DNA from: Myxococcota bacterium
GTDB taxonomy: Bacteria > Myxococcota_A > UBA9160 > UBA4427
Assembly: GCA_029243605.1 (NCBI GenBank)
Contig: JAQWRT010000005.1
Location: 155,766-219,765 of the forward strand
Length of the DNA: 64,000 nucleotides
Reading direction: 5' to 3'
Below are positions 41,093-49,558 of this stretch, piece after piece. Below the pieces are notes generated by a model. It was not told the DNA's origin. It made no database searches and was given only the letters and a program-made list of their open reading frames with translations. The number at the start of each line of letters is the position of its first letter. The stretch's first letter is position 1. The position numbers and the translations under genes were made by a program.

Positions 41093-42199
41093 ATGAGTTC
41101 CGAAGAAATCTACCCGGATGTCGAGGTGCCGATTCGCCAGGAGATTCTCGAAGCCCAGGCGGCTGCGGTTCGGCATTGGGCGGCGCCGGGGACTTGGTGG
41201 TCTTCCGCCGAGCGCCTGGCCATTGTGGATGAGGTGCGATCCGCGCGGGATGCCGAAGCCTTGCCGCCCTGGACGGCGCCGAGTCAGGTCGAAGGTCTGA
41301 TCCCCGAGAATCATTCGCTCCCGGCTGCGGCCATCGATGCGATCTGGCGATTGACGAACCATCCCGGAACCCTGACCCGCCGTTGGTACGACGCGCTGGT
41401 CCCGGATCGTCTGAGCGCCGCACACTATGTGGAGTTGGTGGGGGTGGTGGCCCAGGTCAATTTGGTCGACCGCTTCGCCGATGCCCTGTCCGCGGATCGT
41501 CCCGCCCTGCCTCCGGTGCAGAGCGGTGAAACCTCCCAAGAACTTCCCGAGGGCGCTGGCACGAACGCGCACTGGGTTCCCACCGCGCCGGTGGTTGACC
41601 CCTCTTGGCTGCCCGCAGATGCCAAGGCCGATGTCCCCAACGTTCGGAAAGCTCTCAGCCTAGTTCCCGCCGAAAGAGCGATGCAGTGGGCCTTGATCGA
41701 TGCCCACTATGTCGCGGGGGGCGCACTCGCCGATAATTTTGGTCCCCAGCACTGGTCCCTCGATCGCCTGCAAATCGAATTGATCGGTGCCAGAACCTCT
41801 GCTCTCAACGAATGCTTCTACTGAACGGCTAGCCATACGGTGCTGCTCGGTCTGAGCGGCGAGGCGAGTAACCAAGAGGTTGCCCTGGGAGTCGTTGGGG
41901 GGAGCCAACGCGGAGATGCCGGCGTGCCCCACGGCGAACTCTTGGTGCGTTTATGCGAAGCCATGGTGGCCGAGGATCGGGAAGCGGTTGCGGCGGTGAG
42001 GTCCGAGATGGTCGCGGCCATGAACGAGGCTGCGTTTGTCGATGCCGTCGGGGTGAGTTCGCTCTTCCATCTGATGAACCGGGTAGCGAATGCCACCGGC
42101 ACGCCTATCGACGCTTTCCTGCTCGCGCCGGTAAGTCAAATCGTCGAGGCGATTGGCGCCGACGCTTTCGAGAGCAGCAAGGATACCCTCCTGCCCTAG
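41093..42199 (+). CDS. AhpD-like (alkylhydroperoxidase/carboxymuconolactone decarboxylase family) selenoprotein, Cys-x-x-Sec
   Basis: The frame is interrupted by one TGA (41822-41824) but continues in the same frame with equally protein-like sequence to TAG at 42199, giving 368 residues if the UGA encodes selenocysteine (residue 244). The flanking sequence ALNECFY-U-TASHT aligns with the AhpD active site (x-Cys-x-x-Cys-x-x-x-His), so Sec replaces the second cysteine; Cys241 would be its partner. AhpD-fold proteins reduce peroxides or disulfides through this pair. The N-terminal half (ERLAIVDEVRSA, LSAAHYVELVGVVAQVNLVDRFADAL) looks like a second AhpD-type domain without cysteines. A GGUCU-loop hairpin follows the UGA. 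The alternative, two separate genes, is unlikely: the second part lacks a start region of its own. No Sec synthesis genes are in this window. Confidence 0.85.
41822..41860 (+). promoter_or_regulatory. candidate bacterial SECIS element
   Basis: After the UGA, GCTGCTC (41842-41848) pairs with GAGCGGC (41854-41860), seven base pairs with one G-U, closing the loop GGTCT (41849-41853). The same GGUCU loop is the SelB-binding part of the E. coli fdhF element. The loop begins 24 bases after the UGA, within the spacing known for bacteria. Confidence 0.75.
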
Positions 42200-42219
42200 C
42201 GGGCATCGCCGCCCGGACC

Positions 42220-43113
42220 TCAAGGCGTGGGCGCGTTGGGTCCACGCGATCGCCAAGCGAAAGAAAAGGCCAGGGCGATGATCAGGACGGCGAGCATGTA
42301 GACGCTTGGGAGCACGGCTACGTCCATGCGGTGCATCACGTTGGCGGAGATCAGTAGAGCCACGGCGAGGTTTCGAATCGAGGCCTCGATGGCGATTGTC
42401 GCGCAGTCGTCGGGTTCGAGACCCATAAGGCGCGCGGAAAAGAAACCCAATGCCAGGGTCACGATGCAGAGCACGATGGACCAGGGGAGGGCTTCGACGA
42501 TTCCACTGCGCATCACTTCCCATTCCTGGTAGATCAAGAGAACCAGGACTGCGTAGAACAAGCGCTGGGCGTAGCTTTGGATTCGCTTGACATTCGCGTC
42601 GATGAATTCGGGCTTCCATTGACGCCAGCCCATGCCCAGGCCGATGGGAATCACGATCAGAACGAGAAGGTGAAGGAGGGTTGCGGTCACGGGGAGTTGA
42701 ACCCCGCCCGAGAGCGAGGGCACGAGGGCGGAGAAGAGCCAGAAGAGAAGCGGGACAGTGAAGAAAGACAAGAGACTCGAGATTGTGGTGAGTACGACGG
42801 AGAGAGGGAGATTGGCCCGGGCGATGAGCACGAGTACGTTGGAGAAGCCTCCGCTCGGACAGGCAGCAATCAAGAGAACCCCGATCAGCGAAGCTTCCGA
42901 GAGACCCAAGTCAAAATAAATAGACGCCCAAATCAGGGCAACCGCCGTGGCCGGGAACGTGAGCGAGTGGATGAGGGTTCCGAGGACGGGAACCTTGGGT
43001 TCTTGGAGCAGGCGCTCGAAGTGCCGCCGTTCGAGGTCGATCCCCACCGCCACCATCACGATGAAAATGACTCCCGGGAGAAGGTGTTGCTGAGCGCTCA
43101 CGTCCATCGGCAT
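42220..43113 (-). CDS. bile acid:sodium symporter (BASS) family transporter
   Basis: A 297-residue inner-membrane protein with about nine hydrophobic helices. Family marks are ACPSGGFSNVLVLIARANLPLSVVLTTISSLLSF, corresponding to the crossover helix region, and TIAIEASIRNLAVALLI, the E-x-x-x-x-N motif of the second crossover. BASS proteins co-transport organic acids with sodium; the substrate cannot be read. It is convergent with the selenoprotein gene (20 bases apart) and lies downstream of a GST and a flavin oxidoreductase on the same strand, so a detoxification or catabolic unit is conceivable. Confidence 0.85.
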   Translation of the reverse strand: MPMDVSAQQHLLPGVIFIVMVAVGIDLERRHFERLLQEPKVPVLGTLIHSLTFPATAVALIWASIYFDLGLSEASLIGVLLIAACPSGGFSNVLVLIARANLPLSVVLTTISSLLSFFTVPLLFWLFSALVPSLSGGVQLPVTATLLHLLVLIVIPIGLGMGWRQWKPEFIDANVKRIQSYAQRLFYAVLVLLIYQEWEVMRSGIVEALPWSIVLCIVTLALGFFSARLMGLEPDDCATIAIEASIRNLAVALLISANVMHRMDVAVLPSVYMLAVLIIALAFSFAWRSRGPNAPTP

Positions 43114-43182
43114 GCGGCTCTCCCCTGGTCATTCGAGCCGCCCCAGAGAGGGTGGCCTGGACTGTCCTGTGCCGAAAGGTGG

Positions 43183-43830
43183 CTAGAAGTCGAGTCGCCC
43201 GCGGAGTTCTTCGAAGTCGAGCATGACGTGCGTTTGGTAGGCCGGCCGCTCGCAAAGCGCTGCATACCAGCGGCGTAGGTTGGGCAGGTCGAGAAGGTCG
43301 ATTTCCTTCATCTCGAAGTATCGGTAGAGGGTCATGCCCGCCGGGATGTCGGCGGCGGTAAAGCGATCGCCCACGAGAAATTCGCGGTGGGCGAGGTGGT
43401 TGTCGAGAATCTGGTAGCTCTTGTTGGCTGCGGCATTCACCGCGGCAATGCGCTTGGCATCGCGGTTGGCGACTGGGGTGCGGAAGACAAGCCAGAAGAG
43501 CGCAATGAAATCTGGGTAGAGAGTGGAGACGGTCCATTCCATCCACTGGTCGATGAGCGCCCGTTCGTTTTCGTCCTGGCTCCAAAGTTCTTCGGGGCTG
43601 TACTTGGCCGCGAGGTAGCGGACGATGGCACCGCTTTCGTAAAGGATGAGCTCGCCATCCTCCAGGGTGGGGACCCTCCGGTTTGGATTTTTGGCAACGT
43701 AATCGGGCTCATCCAGACCGCCGAACTTTCCGCCGACATCGATCCGTTCGTGGGGCAGGCCGGTTTCGCCCACCGCCCACATCGCCTTCTGTACGTTGAT
43801 GGCGCTGGCCCGACCCCAAAGTTTCAGCAT
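43183..43830 (-). CDS. glutathione S-transferase family protein
   Basis: A 215-residue protein with an N-terminal thioredoxin-like domain (LKLWGRASAINVQKAMWAVGETGL, NRRVPTLEDGELILYESGAIVRYLA, the Pro-Thr loop and Glu-Ser that bind glutathione) and a C-terminal helical domain with FLVGDRFTAADIPAGMTLYRYFE. The catalytic residue is likely Ser9 or a nearby residue, as in theta/beta-like bacterial forms. The substrate is unknown. It lies 26 bases after the LLM oxidoreductase and 70 bases before the BASS transporter on the same strand, suggesting one operon. Confidence 0.9.
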   Translation of the reverse strand: MLKLWGRASAINVQKAMWAVGETGLPHERIDVGGKFGGLDEPDYVAKNPNRRVPTLEDGELILYESGAIVRYLAAKYSPEELWSQDENERALIDQWMEWTVSTLYPDFIALFWLVFRTPVANRDAKRIAAVNAAANKSYQILDNHLAHREFLVGDRFTAADIPAGMTLYRYFEMKEIDLLDLPNLRRWYAALCERPAYQTHVMLDFEELRGRLDF

Positions 43831-43855
43831 GTACCCGCCCTCGCGATTCCAGAAT

Positions 43856-44884
43856 TCATCGCAATTCTCCCAACACGTGCTCGGAGAACCTTCGAAGCGA
43901 CCCCATGACTTTTTCCCACGGCTGACCCGCGTGGTCGAATTGGACGATCAACCGATCCAGGCCGAAGCGCTCCTTCCAAGCCAAGCAGCGGTCGCGAATA
44001 TAAGCGGGGTCCCCCGCCATGGGCACCGCGTCGGGTCCCGTAAAGTCCTGGGTATGCGGTGGCAATTTTAGGGTGGCGGGGTCTCCGCCGGTTCGGAGGC
44101 TGAAGACCCATTTTTGGAACGGGACGTGGTAGCCCTTGAAATACTCGAGGGCATCCTCTTTTCCGTCGCCGACGTAGATGTGGGCGGAAGCGGCGACCTT
44201 GCCCTTCCCGGCATGGCCGGCGGCGGACCAGGCCTCGCGATAGCTGGCGATCATCTCGCCCATCATGGGAAGCCCACAGGCTGCTGGGGTCACCGCGATG
44301 CAGAGCCCCTGCTTTCCCGCGCGCAGGGCGGATTCGAGACTGCCGGGAGCGACCCAAACCGGCGGGTGGGGCTTTTGAACCGGCCGCGGCTGGAGCGTCA
44401 CACCCTCGAGGGGCGGGCGAAAGGTTCCTCGCCAGTGGAGTTCTTCCTCGGTCCAAAGCAGCCGCAAAAGGTCGATGGCCTCGAGTAGCATGTCCTGGGA
44501 CTTGCTCGCATCCTGGCCATAATGCGCGTAGGTTTCGGGTTCTACGCCCCGGCCCGCCATGATTTCCGCGCGCCCCCCGGAGAGGACGTCGAGGGTCGCG
44601 AAGTCCTCAGCGATTCGGACCGCGTCATGGTGGGCGAGAAGGGTGACCGCGGTGCCGAGCCTGAGGTTTTCGGTGCGGGCGGCGACTTCGGCCAAAAAGA
44701 GTTGGGGGGCCGCAACGATGAAATCGCTGAAATGATGCTCCCCCAACAAGAGCGCATCGAAGCCCAGGGGCTCCGCAAGGTGGATATATTGGAGAATATT
44801 GCTGTGTCGTTGGGCCTGACTGATCCTTTGGCCCGTGTGGGGGTCGGGAACGTGATCCCCCAGCGTGAGCAAGCCAATCTCCAT
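43856..44884 (-). CDS. LLM class (luciferase-like) flavin-dependent oxidoreductase
   Basis: A 342-residue TIM-barrel oxidoreductase using FMN or F420. Segments: MEIGLLTLGDH at the first strand, FDALLLGEHHFSDFIVAAPQLFLAEVAARTENLRLGTAVTLLAHHDAVRIAEDFATLDVLSGGRAE (family signature), and PPVWVAPGSLESALRAGKQGL. Nothing fixes the cofactor or substrate. It is the first gene of the LLM-GST-BASS group and divergent from the SnoaL-like gene, sharing a 130-base promoter region. Confidence 0.88.
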   Translation of the reverse strand: MEIGLLTLGDHVPDPHTGQRISQAQRHSNILQYIHLAEPLGFDALLLGEHHFSDFIVAAPQLFLAEVAARTENLRLGTAVTLLAHHDAVRIAEDFATLDVLSGGRAEIMAGRGVEPETYAHYGQDASKSQDMLLEAIDLLRLLWTEEELHWRGTFRPPLEGVTLQPRPVQKPHPPVWVAPGSLESALRAGKQGLCIAVTPAACGLPMMGEMIASYREAWSAAGHAGKGKVAASAHIYVGDGKEDALEYFKGYHVPFQKWVFSLRTGGDPATLKLPPHTQDFTGPDAVPMAGDPAYIRDRCLAWKERFGLDRLIVQFDHAGQPWEKVMGSLRRFSEHVLGELR

Positions 44885-45016
44885 AGGCGAGTGGTTCCTC
44901 CTCCTCGTGGTGCGAGAGGAAAAGTCTATGGCTTCGAGTGGCCTCGATCAACTTGGATATACTCTCGAGGAAAGCCTGCGTCATTTGGACACCATGGAAT
45001 CGCTAGGAGTGTGAAA

Positions 45017-45418
45017 GTGGACGCATCCCCCGAGATCAGCCACGCCCAGGCCAATGACCTGATGGCGCGCTTCGGCCAAGCCTTTGTTTCCAGGGACGAC
45101 GAGGCGCTTGCCCGCTGTCTCTGCGAAGATTTTATTTGGCATCTTCACGAGGGCCCTGAAATACCCCATGGCCAGACGGTCACCGGCATACAGGGAATGC
45201 TGGAGGTGCTCCTCTCCCGGGAGAAGAACTGGCAGGAAGTTCGCTATTCCGATGTTGGGGTGAGCAGCGATGGGTCGAGGATCATCCAGACCTTTCGAAT
45301 CTGCGGCATCGATGAGCGCGGCCGGGCCTTCGATGTCCGGGCGGTGGACCTCTACACCGTCAAAGCCGGAAAATTGGCTTCCAAGGACAGCTATTGGAAG
45401 AACGTCCCTCGGGATTGA
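45017..45418 (+). CDS. SnoaL-like / nuclear transport factor 2 fold protein
   Basis: A 133-residue protein of the NTF2-like fold: ANDLMARFGQAFVSRDDEALARCLCEDFIWHLHEGP, then VTGIQGMLEVLLSREKNWQEVRYSDVGVSSDGSRIIQTFRICGIDERGRAFDVRAVDLYTVKAGKLASKDSYWK. These proteins act as isomerases, hydrolases or binding proteins; the catalytic type is not evident. GTG 45017 has AGGAG 7 bases upstream and is preferred over GTG 45011. It stands alone on the plus strand, opposite the LLM gene. Confidence 0.82.
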   Translation: MDASPEISHAQANDLMARFGQAFVSRDDEALARCLCEDFIWHLHEGPEIPHGQTVTGIQGMLEVLLSREKNWQEVRYSDVGVSSDGSRIIQTFRICGIDERGRAFDVRAVDLYTVKAGKLASKDSYWKNVPRD

Positions 45419-45466
45419 GGAGCCATTCGGATTGACCCGGCGCCTCGCTCGGACTTCCGGGCGAGA

Positions 45467-46018
45467 TCAGCCTTGCTGGGCCGAGGCCTTCAACTTCACT
45501 TTTCCGTCGCTGACCACCACGCGAAAGCTGACCCGCTCGCAGCCCAGGCGATTTTTGAGGTCGGCTTCCTGGCGCGCGATGGCCGCCGCAAGACGGTCCG
45601 CTGTGAGGCCGGCGACGTCTTGACCACAGGCCTGGGCGGCCTCGCGATACTCGTCGAAAAGGGTCGCGCTCCGGCCGGTTTCCACCCGGGGGCGCTCCGG
45701 CGTGGAGTTGGCCCGAGCGGATTCGGCCAGATCCGCGCGAAATACGTGGCGCTTATAGGTGCCCGCATCGATCTGGCGCAGGACCGAATCCCACTGGCGT
45801 TTGAACGCCTGGAAGCGCGAATTGAGCGAGTTGTAGCGGAAGCGGAGAGCTGTATTCCGGATGGGCTCCCCCGAGTGCCGGGCGAACTGCTTCTGGACAT
45901 CGGCGCGGAGATTGATGGGCTCCCGGGGCTGTTTTCCCAGAAAATAGTGCTCGTAGTCCATCTTCAGCTGCTTGACCTTGATTTCCAAGGTCTGCAATTC
46001 TTCTTCGAGGGCGCTCAC
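45467..46018 (-). CDS. conserved hypothetical protein, similar to MXAN_5187 C-terminal domain proteins
   Basis: The 183-residue protein opens with a coiled coil (LEEELQTLEIKVKQLKMDYEHYFLGKQPREP) and contains RNTALRFRYNSLNSRFQAFKRQWDSVLRQIDAGTYKRHVFRA, which I recognise from a family of unknown function found mainly in Myxococcota and relatives. The C-terminal part (VSFRVVVSDGKVKLKASAQ) may form a short beta unit. No signal peptide or membrane segment is seen, so it is likely cytoplasmic. The GTG start follows AAGGAG. Upstream lies a gap full of TGACGC repeats that could control it. Confidence 0.75.
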   Translation of the reverse strand: MSALEEELQTLEIKVKQLKMDYEHYFLGKQPREPINLRADVQKQFARHSGEPIRNTALRFRYNSLNSRFQAFKRQWDSVLRQIDAGTYKRHVFRADLAESARANSTPERPRVETGRSATLFDEYREAAQACGQDVAGLTADRLAAAIARQEADLKNRLGCERVSFRVVVSDGKVKLKASAQQG

Positions 46019-46398
46019 GCCGCTGGTCTCCTTGAACTGGAAAAAAAACGCTCCGCCCGCCCTGCCCGGCTTATCTGCCCTATCGGTTGCAAGGGCCGTC
46101 CGACTTGAATCTCATCGATTATAACGCAAACAACCCTTTTTATTGACGCAAATGCAAATTTTGTGACGCAACGAAAAATCGGCGGCTTGGGAGCTGTCCA
46201 TGGTCGAAATCCGAAGCTCCGCCTGGAAGGCTTTGGAATATCCCCATAGGTTACTGAAAAGGCTATGCCTTTTCTTTACCCGGGGACAATGGCCAAAGTG
46301 CGTCAAAGCGCCAGGCGAAGAAAGAGCCCCAAAATGACGCACTCCATCGCCCGCCCCATGGCCTATTCGTGACGCGATATTGACGCAAATGCGAGATA
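46019..46398. other. gap upstream of the MXAN_5187-like gene
   Basis: 380 bases with no gene, relatively AT-rich compared with its neighbours. It carries seven TGACGC elements described in the next entry and is downstream of bioD. The promoter of the 45467-46018 gene must lie here. Confidence 0.55.
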
Positions 46399-46408
46399 TT
46401 ATGACGCA
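46144..46408. repeat. cluster of TGACGC(A/G) elements
   Basis: TGACGC occurs at 46144, 46164, 46335, 46370, 46381 and 46402 on the plus strand and at 46299-46305 inverted. Two units of about 30 bases, at 46143-46172 and 46380-46410, are near copies: both start TTGACGCAAATGC and end TGACGCA(A/G)C, with 8 and 9 bases between. The pattern looks like binding sites for a repeat-recognising regulator. Confidence 0.75.
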
Positions 46409-47121
46409 GCTAGGCCGAATGGATTCGATCGCTGCTCCGAACCGCCGGACTCCACCAGCCCCAGTCTTTCGAGGTTGAACCAGGGCCTGGGTACCGAGGG
46501 CGGCGTCTCGGCCAGGGGCGGGATCACGCCGACCAGGCGCTCCCCCAGGCCTTCGACCAGCGGCGCGAGATTCGCCTGATCCGCGGCCGAGAGCGGACCT
46601 TCGGTGTGGGAAAGGACCACCCCAGCGAGCTTGGCGCCTCGCCGGTGGAGTTCGCCCAGGCTCAGCCGGGTGTGATTGATGGTGCCCAGGCTCGCCCGCG
46701 CCACCAGGAGCACGGGCAATTCGAGGGCGAGGGCCAGGTCGATCATGTCGAGCTCGGGGGTCAGCGGGGCCAGGAGTCCGCCGGCGCCCTCGACCAACAT
46801 GGTCTGCGCCGTTCGCGCGAGTTCGCGGTAGGTGCCCACGATCAGGTCGAGATCGATGGCCGCCCCCACAGCGGCGGCGGCCACCGAAGGCGTGGCCGCC
46901 AGGGGAAAGGTATAGGGACACACCTGCGCCGGGGTGCTGTGACCTCCGGCGGCCCGGGCCAGGGCCATGGCATCCATCGGGCCGTTCTCACGGACACCGG
47001 TTTCCACGGGTTTCATGACGCCGACGCGTTGCCCCGACTCGCTCAGAGCCTGGGCGAGCAGGCAGCCCACCAGGGTCTTGCCGACGCCGGTATCGGTCCC
47101 GCTAATAAAAAGTCCCGCCAT
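46399..47121 (-). CDS. bioD: dethiobiotin synthetase
   Basis: BioD (240 residues) closes the ureido ring of dethiobiotin from 7,8-diaminopelargonate, CO2 and ATP. The P-loop FISGTDTGVGKTLVGCLLAQ, VMKPVETG, LVEGAGGLLAPL and VARASLGTINHTRLSL are all standard. The N-terminal MAGLFISGTDT is a normal start. It is the last gene of bioB-bioF-bioD, 30 bases after bioF. Its end overlaps the last TGACGC element. Confidence 0.95.
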   Translation of the reverse strand: MAGLFISGTDTGVGKTLVGCLLAQALSESGQRVGVMKPVETGVRENGPMDAMALARAAGGHSTPAQVCPYTFPLAATPSVAAAAVGAAIDLDLIVGTYRELARTAQTMLVEGAGGLLAPLTPELDMIDLALALELPVLLVARASLGTINHTRLSLGELHRRGAKLAGVVLSHTEGPLSAADQANLAPLVEGLGERLVGVIPPLAETPPSVPRPWFNLERLGLVESGGSEQRSNPFGLAAS

Positions 47122-47151
47122 CTCGGTGTTTCCTTTCGAATTGCGCGCTCC

Positions 47152-48357
47152 CTAGAGCGTCTGGCTTGGTGGTGGGGGCGCCTCTCCAGAAAATTTCCCC
47201 AGGAGTTCCGCGGTGGCATCGGCCATGGCGTCGATCTCCTCGGGGCGATGCGAGGCCATGGGTGTGATCCGAAGTCGCGCCGTGCCCTCAGGGACCGAGG
47301 GGTGGCGAATTCCCTGGGCGTAGAAGCCGCGCTCGAGCAGGGCTTCGCAGGCCTTCATGGTCGCCGCGTTGCTGCCAATCACCACGGGAACGATATGGGT
47401 GGTTGAAGGCGCCGTATCGATCCCGTGCTCGGCGAGGCGCGAACGCAGGCGCGTCGCCCCGGCCTGGAGCGCGTGGCGTCGTTCGGGCTCGGTGTCGATC
47501 AAGGCCAGGGCGGCTCGGGCCGCGGCGACCTGGGGCGGGGCGAGGGCGCACGAAAAAATAAAGCTCCGGGCGGTGTTCACGAGGAGTTCGCGCAGCTTAT
47601 GGCTTCCCACGACAAAGGCGCCGAAGGAGCCCAATGATTTTCCCAAGGTTCCCATCAAGATGTCCACTTTGCCCATGACTCCAGCGACTTCGGCGCTGCC
47701 CCGGCCGCGAGCGCCGAGGGTTCCGGTGCCGTGGGCATCATCGAGGAGCACCGCGGCTCCATGGCGGTGGGCGAGTTCGGTGATGAGCCCAGCCGGGGCC
47801 AGGTCGCCGTCCATGCTGTAGAGCCCGTCGATGGCGACGAGTACCCGCTGGCCTTGGGGCCGGGGGGCCGCCAGGATCGTTTCGAGTTGATCGATGTCGT
47901 TGTGCCGAAAGACGCTGACCTCGGCCCGGGAAAGCCGCGCGCCGTCGATGATCGAAGCGTGACTCAGAGCGTCGGAAACCAGAAGGTCTCCCGGTCGTAA
48001 AAGCGCTGGAATCACACCGACATTGGCCATATACCCGGTGTTGAACGTGAGCCCTGCCTCGCGACCGAAAAAGGCCGCCAACTCGGCTTCCAGGGCCTCG
48101 TGCTCGACAAGGTTTCCGCTGATGAGTCGCGAACCCCCCGCGGCGCATCCCTGCTGCTGGGCGGCTTCGATACTCGCCTGGACCACCGCGGGGTGGTGGG
48201 CGAGGTCGAGGTAGTTGCTGCCGGCAAAGAGCACCACCTCGCGTTCGGCCATACGCATTCGCGGACCCTGGGCGCCGTCGAGCACGCGCATGCGGCGGTA
48301 AGTTCCCCGAGCGTGGATGCCCGCCAGGGTTTCGTCCGCCCAAGAATCAAGCGTCAT
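47152..48357 (-). CDS. bioF: 8-amino-7-oxononanoate synthase
   Basis: The 401-residue PLP enzyme condenses pimeloyl-ACP (or CoA) with alanine in the first committed step of biotin ring synthesis. Motifs: VVLFAGSNYLDLAHHP, GCAAGGSRLISGN, DALSHASIIDG, LLDDAHGTGTLG and the PLP-lysine site MGTLGKSLGSFGAFV. The related enzymes of the alpha-oxoamine synthase family are excluded mainly by the bio context. It lies 14 bases after bioB. Confidence 0.94.
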   Translation of the reverse strand: MTLDSWADETLAGIHARGTYRRMRVLDGAQGPRMRMAEREVVLFAGSNYLDLAHHPAVVQASIEAAQQQGCAAGGSRLISGNLVEHEALEAELAAFFGREAGLTFNTGYMANVGVIPALLRPGDLLVSDALSHASIIDGARLSRAEVSVFRHNDIDQLETILAAPRPQGQRVLVAIDGLYSMDGDLAPAGLITELAHRHGAAVLLDDAHGTGTLGARGRGSAEVAGVMGKVDILMGTLGKSLGSFGAFVVGSHKLRELLVNTARSFIFSCALAPPQVAAARAALALIDTEPERRHALQAGATRLRSRLAEHGIDTAPSTTHIVPVVIGSNAATMKACEALLERGFYAQGIRHPSVPEGTARLRITPMASHRPEEIDAMADATAELLGKFSGEAPPPPSQTL

Positions 48358-48371
48358 GGCTTTGCCCCCGC

Positions 48372-49448
48372 TCAGTCCGGGCGGGCGGCCACGTCGGGCC
48401 GGATCGGGCTTTCGTGCCCCGCGAGTTGAAAGCTTTGCCGCGAAGCGCTGTCGCCTTCGCGCCCGGCCACTTCAAACCCCGCGTCTTCGATCATCGCGTA
48501 GGTATCGGCAAAGGGATCGCCCCGGGTGGTGAGGTAGCCTCCCACGAAGAGCGAGTTGGCGGGATAGAGCCCGAGGGATTGGAGGCCGCGCAGGTTGCCC
48601 TCGCGCCCCCCGGCCATGCGGAGTTCGGCTCTCGGGTTGATGAAGCGCATGAGGCAGAGCGTTCGCAGGCAGCGCTCCGGGGTCAGGGAACCATCTTCCT
48701 GGACGGGGTTGCCCTCGATGGGAATCAGAAAGTTGACGGGGATGGATGGCGTATCGAGTTCGCGCAACTTGAAGCCGACTTCGATGATGTCGTCCGAGCT
48801 CTCTCCCATGCCGATGATCAAACCGCTGCAGGTCTCGATGCCGTTGCGGCGGGCCGCCGCCAGAGTATCCACGCGATCCTGCCAGGTATGCGTCGACGTA
48901 ATTTTGTCGTAGTGGCTTTCGCTGGTGTTGAGGTTGTGGTTCAGGCGATCGAGACCGGCCTCACCGAGGAGCTTCGCTTGTTCGTCACCGAGGATGCCGA
49001 CGGACAAGCAGATCTCCATTCGGTATTCGGCCTTGAGTTTCGCGATGAGGTCGGCGAGTCGGCGGGTGCGAGGGACCGACGGACCGCGGCCCGAGAGCGC
49101 CAGGCAGTAGCGCGCCGCCCCGCCCTGGGCGGCGGCTTCGGCGGCTTCAAAAATTTCTTCGTCGCTCTTCATCGCGTATTGGCGAATCGCCGCTTTGCTG
49201 ACTTTGCTCTGAGCGCAGTAGCCGCAGTCCTCGGGGCAGAGTCCGTTTTGGACGTTGTTGAGGACGTGGATCGAAACCGAGCGCCCGAAATGTTTTTCTC
49301 GCGGTTGCAGAGCGGCGTGGAGGAGAGGCAGGAGCGCGACGTCCTCCCCGTCGAGAACCCAGCGCGCCTGATCGGGGCTGGGGGGCCGGTCGGCCAGGGC
49401 TTCTTCGGCGAGTTGGGCATAGGGATCGGACACGGCGGGCCTCGTCAT
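48372..49448 (-). CDS. bioB: biotin synthase
   Basis: BioB inserts sulfur into dethiobiotin with radical SAM chemistry. The SAM cluster motif is GLCPEDCGYCAQS (C-x3-C-x2-C), followed by YCLALSGRGP, ICLSVGILGDEQAKLLGEAGLDRLNHNLNTSESHY and VNFLIPIEGNP, all characteristic. ATG 49448 gives 358 residues; a GTG 66 bases upstream would overlap the putative operator. It heads the bioB-bioF-bioD operon. bioA and the pimeloyl genes (bioC, bioH) are not present in the window. Confidence 0.95.
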   Translation of the reverse strand: MTRPAVSDPYAQLAEEALADRPPSPDQARWVLDGEDVALLPLLHAALQPREKHFGRSVSIHVLNNVQNGLCPEDCGYCAQSKVSKAAIRQYAMKSDEEIFEAAEAAAQGGAARYCLALSGRGPSVPRTRRLADLIAKLKAEYRMEICLSVGILGDEQAKLLGEAGLDRLNHNLNTSESHYDKITSTHTWQDRVDTLAAARRNGIETCSGLIIGMGESSDDIIEVGFKLRELDTPSIPVNFLIPIEGNPVQEDGSLTPERCLRTLCLMRFINPRAELRMAGGREGNLRGLQSLGLYPANSLFVGGYLTTRGDPFADTYAMIEDAGFEVAGREGDSASRQSFQLAGHESPIRPDVAARPD

Positions 49449-49503
49449 TTTCGGAGGACCCGGGATGGGAACCCGGGCAGAAACTAGACGGAGGCGCATG
49501 GAG

Positions 49504-49535
49504 ATGTCAACCACGCAGCAATCATCGGTTTACCA
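49504..49535. promoter_or_regulatory. candidate BirA operator
   Basis: ATGTCAACC (49504-49512) and GGTTTACCA (49527-49535) form an imperfect dyad with 14 bases between, resembling the BirA operator half sites TTGTAAACC and GGTTTACAA (7 of 9 matches each). It lies in the short space between divergent bioB and radA, where a biotin repressor site would be expected. Confidence 0.55.
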
Positions 49536-49558
49536 TGAATTCGGTCTATAGTGCTCCC

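Noticed and set aside
41822..41824. TGA as a pseudogene stop
   Set aside because: The stop falls exactly at the redox-active Cys position, is followed by a GGUCU hairpin, and all sequence after it looks intact.
41840..42199. separate 119-codon gene starting at GTG 41840
   Set aside because: It is in frame with the preceding frame across a single TGA at the active site and has no ribosome site of its own; joined Sec decoding explains both parts better.
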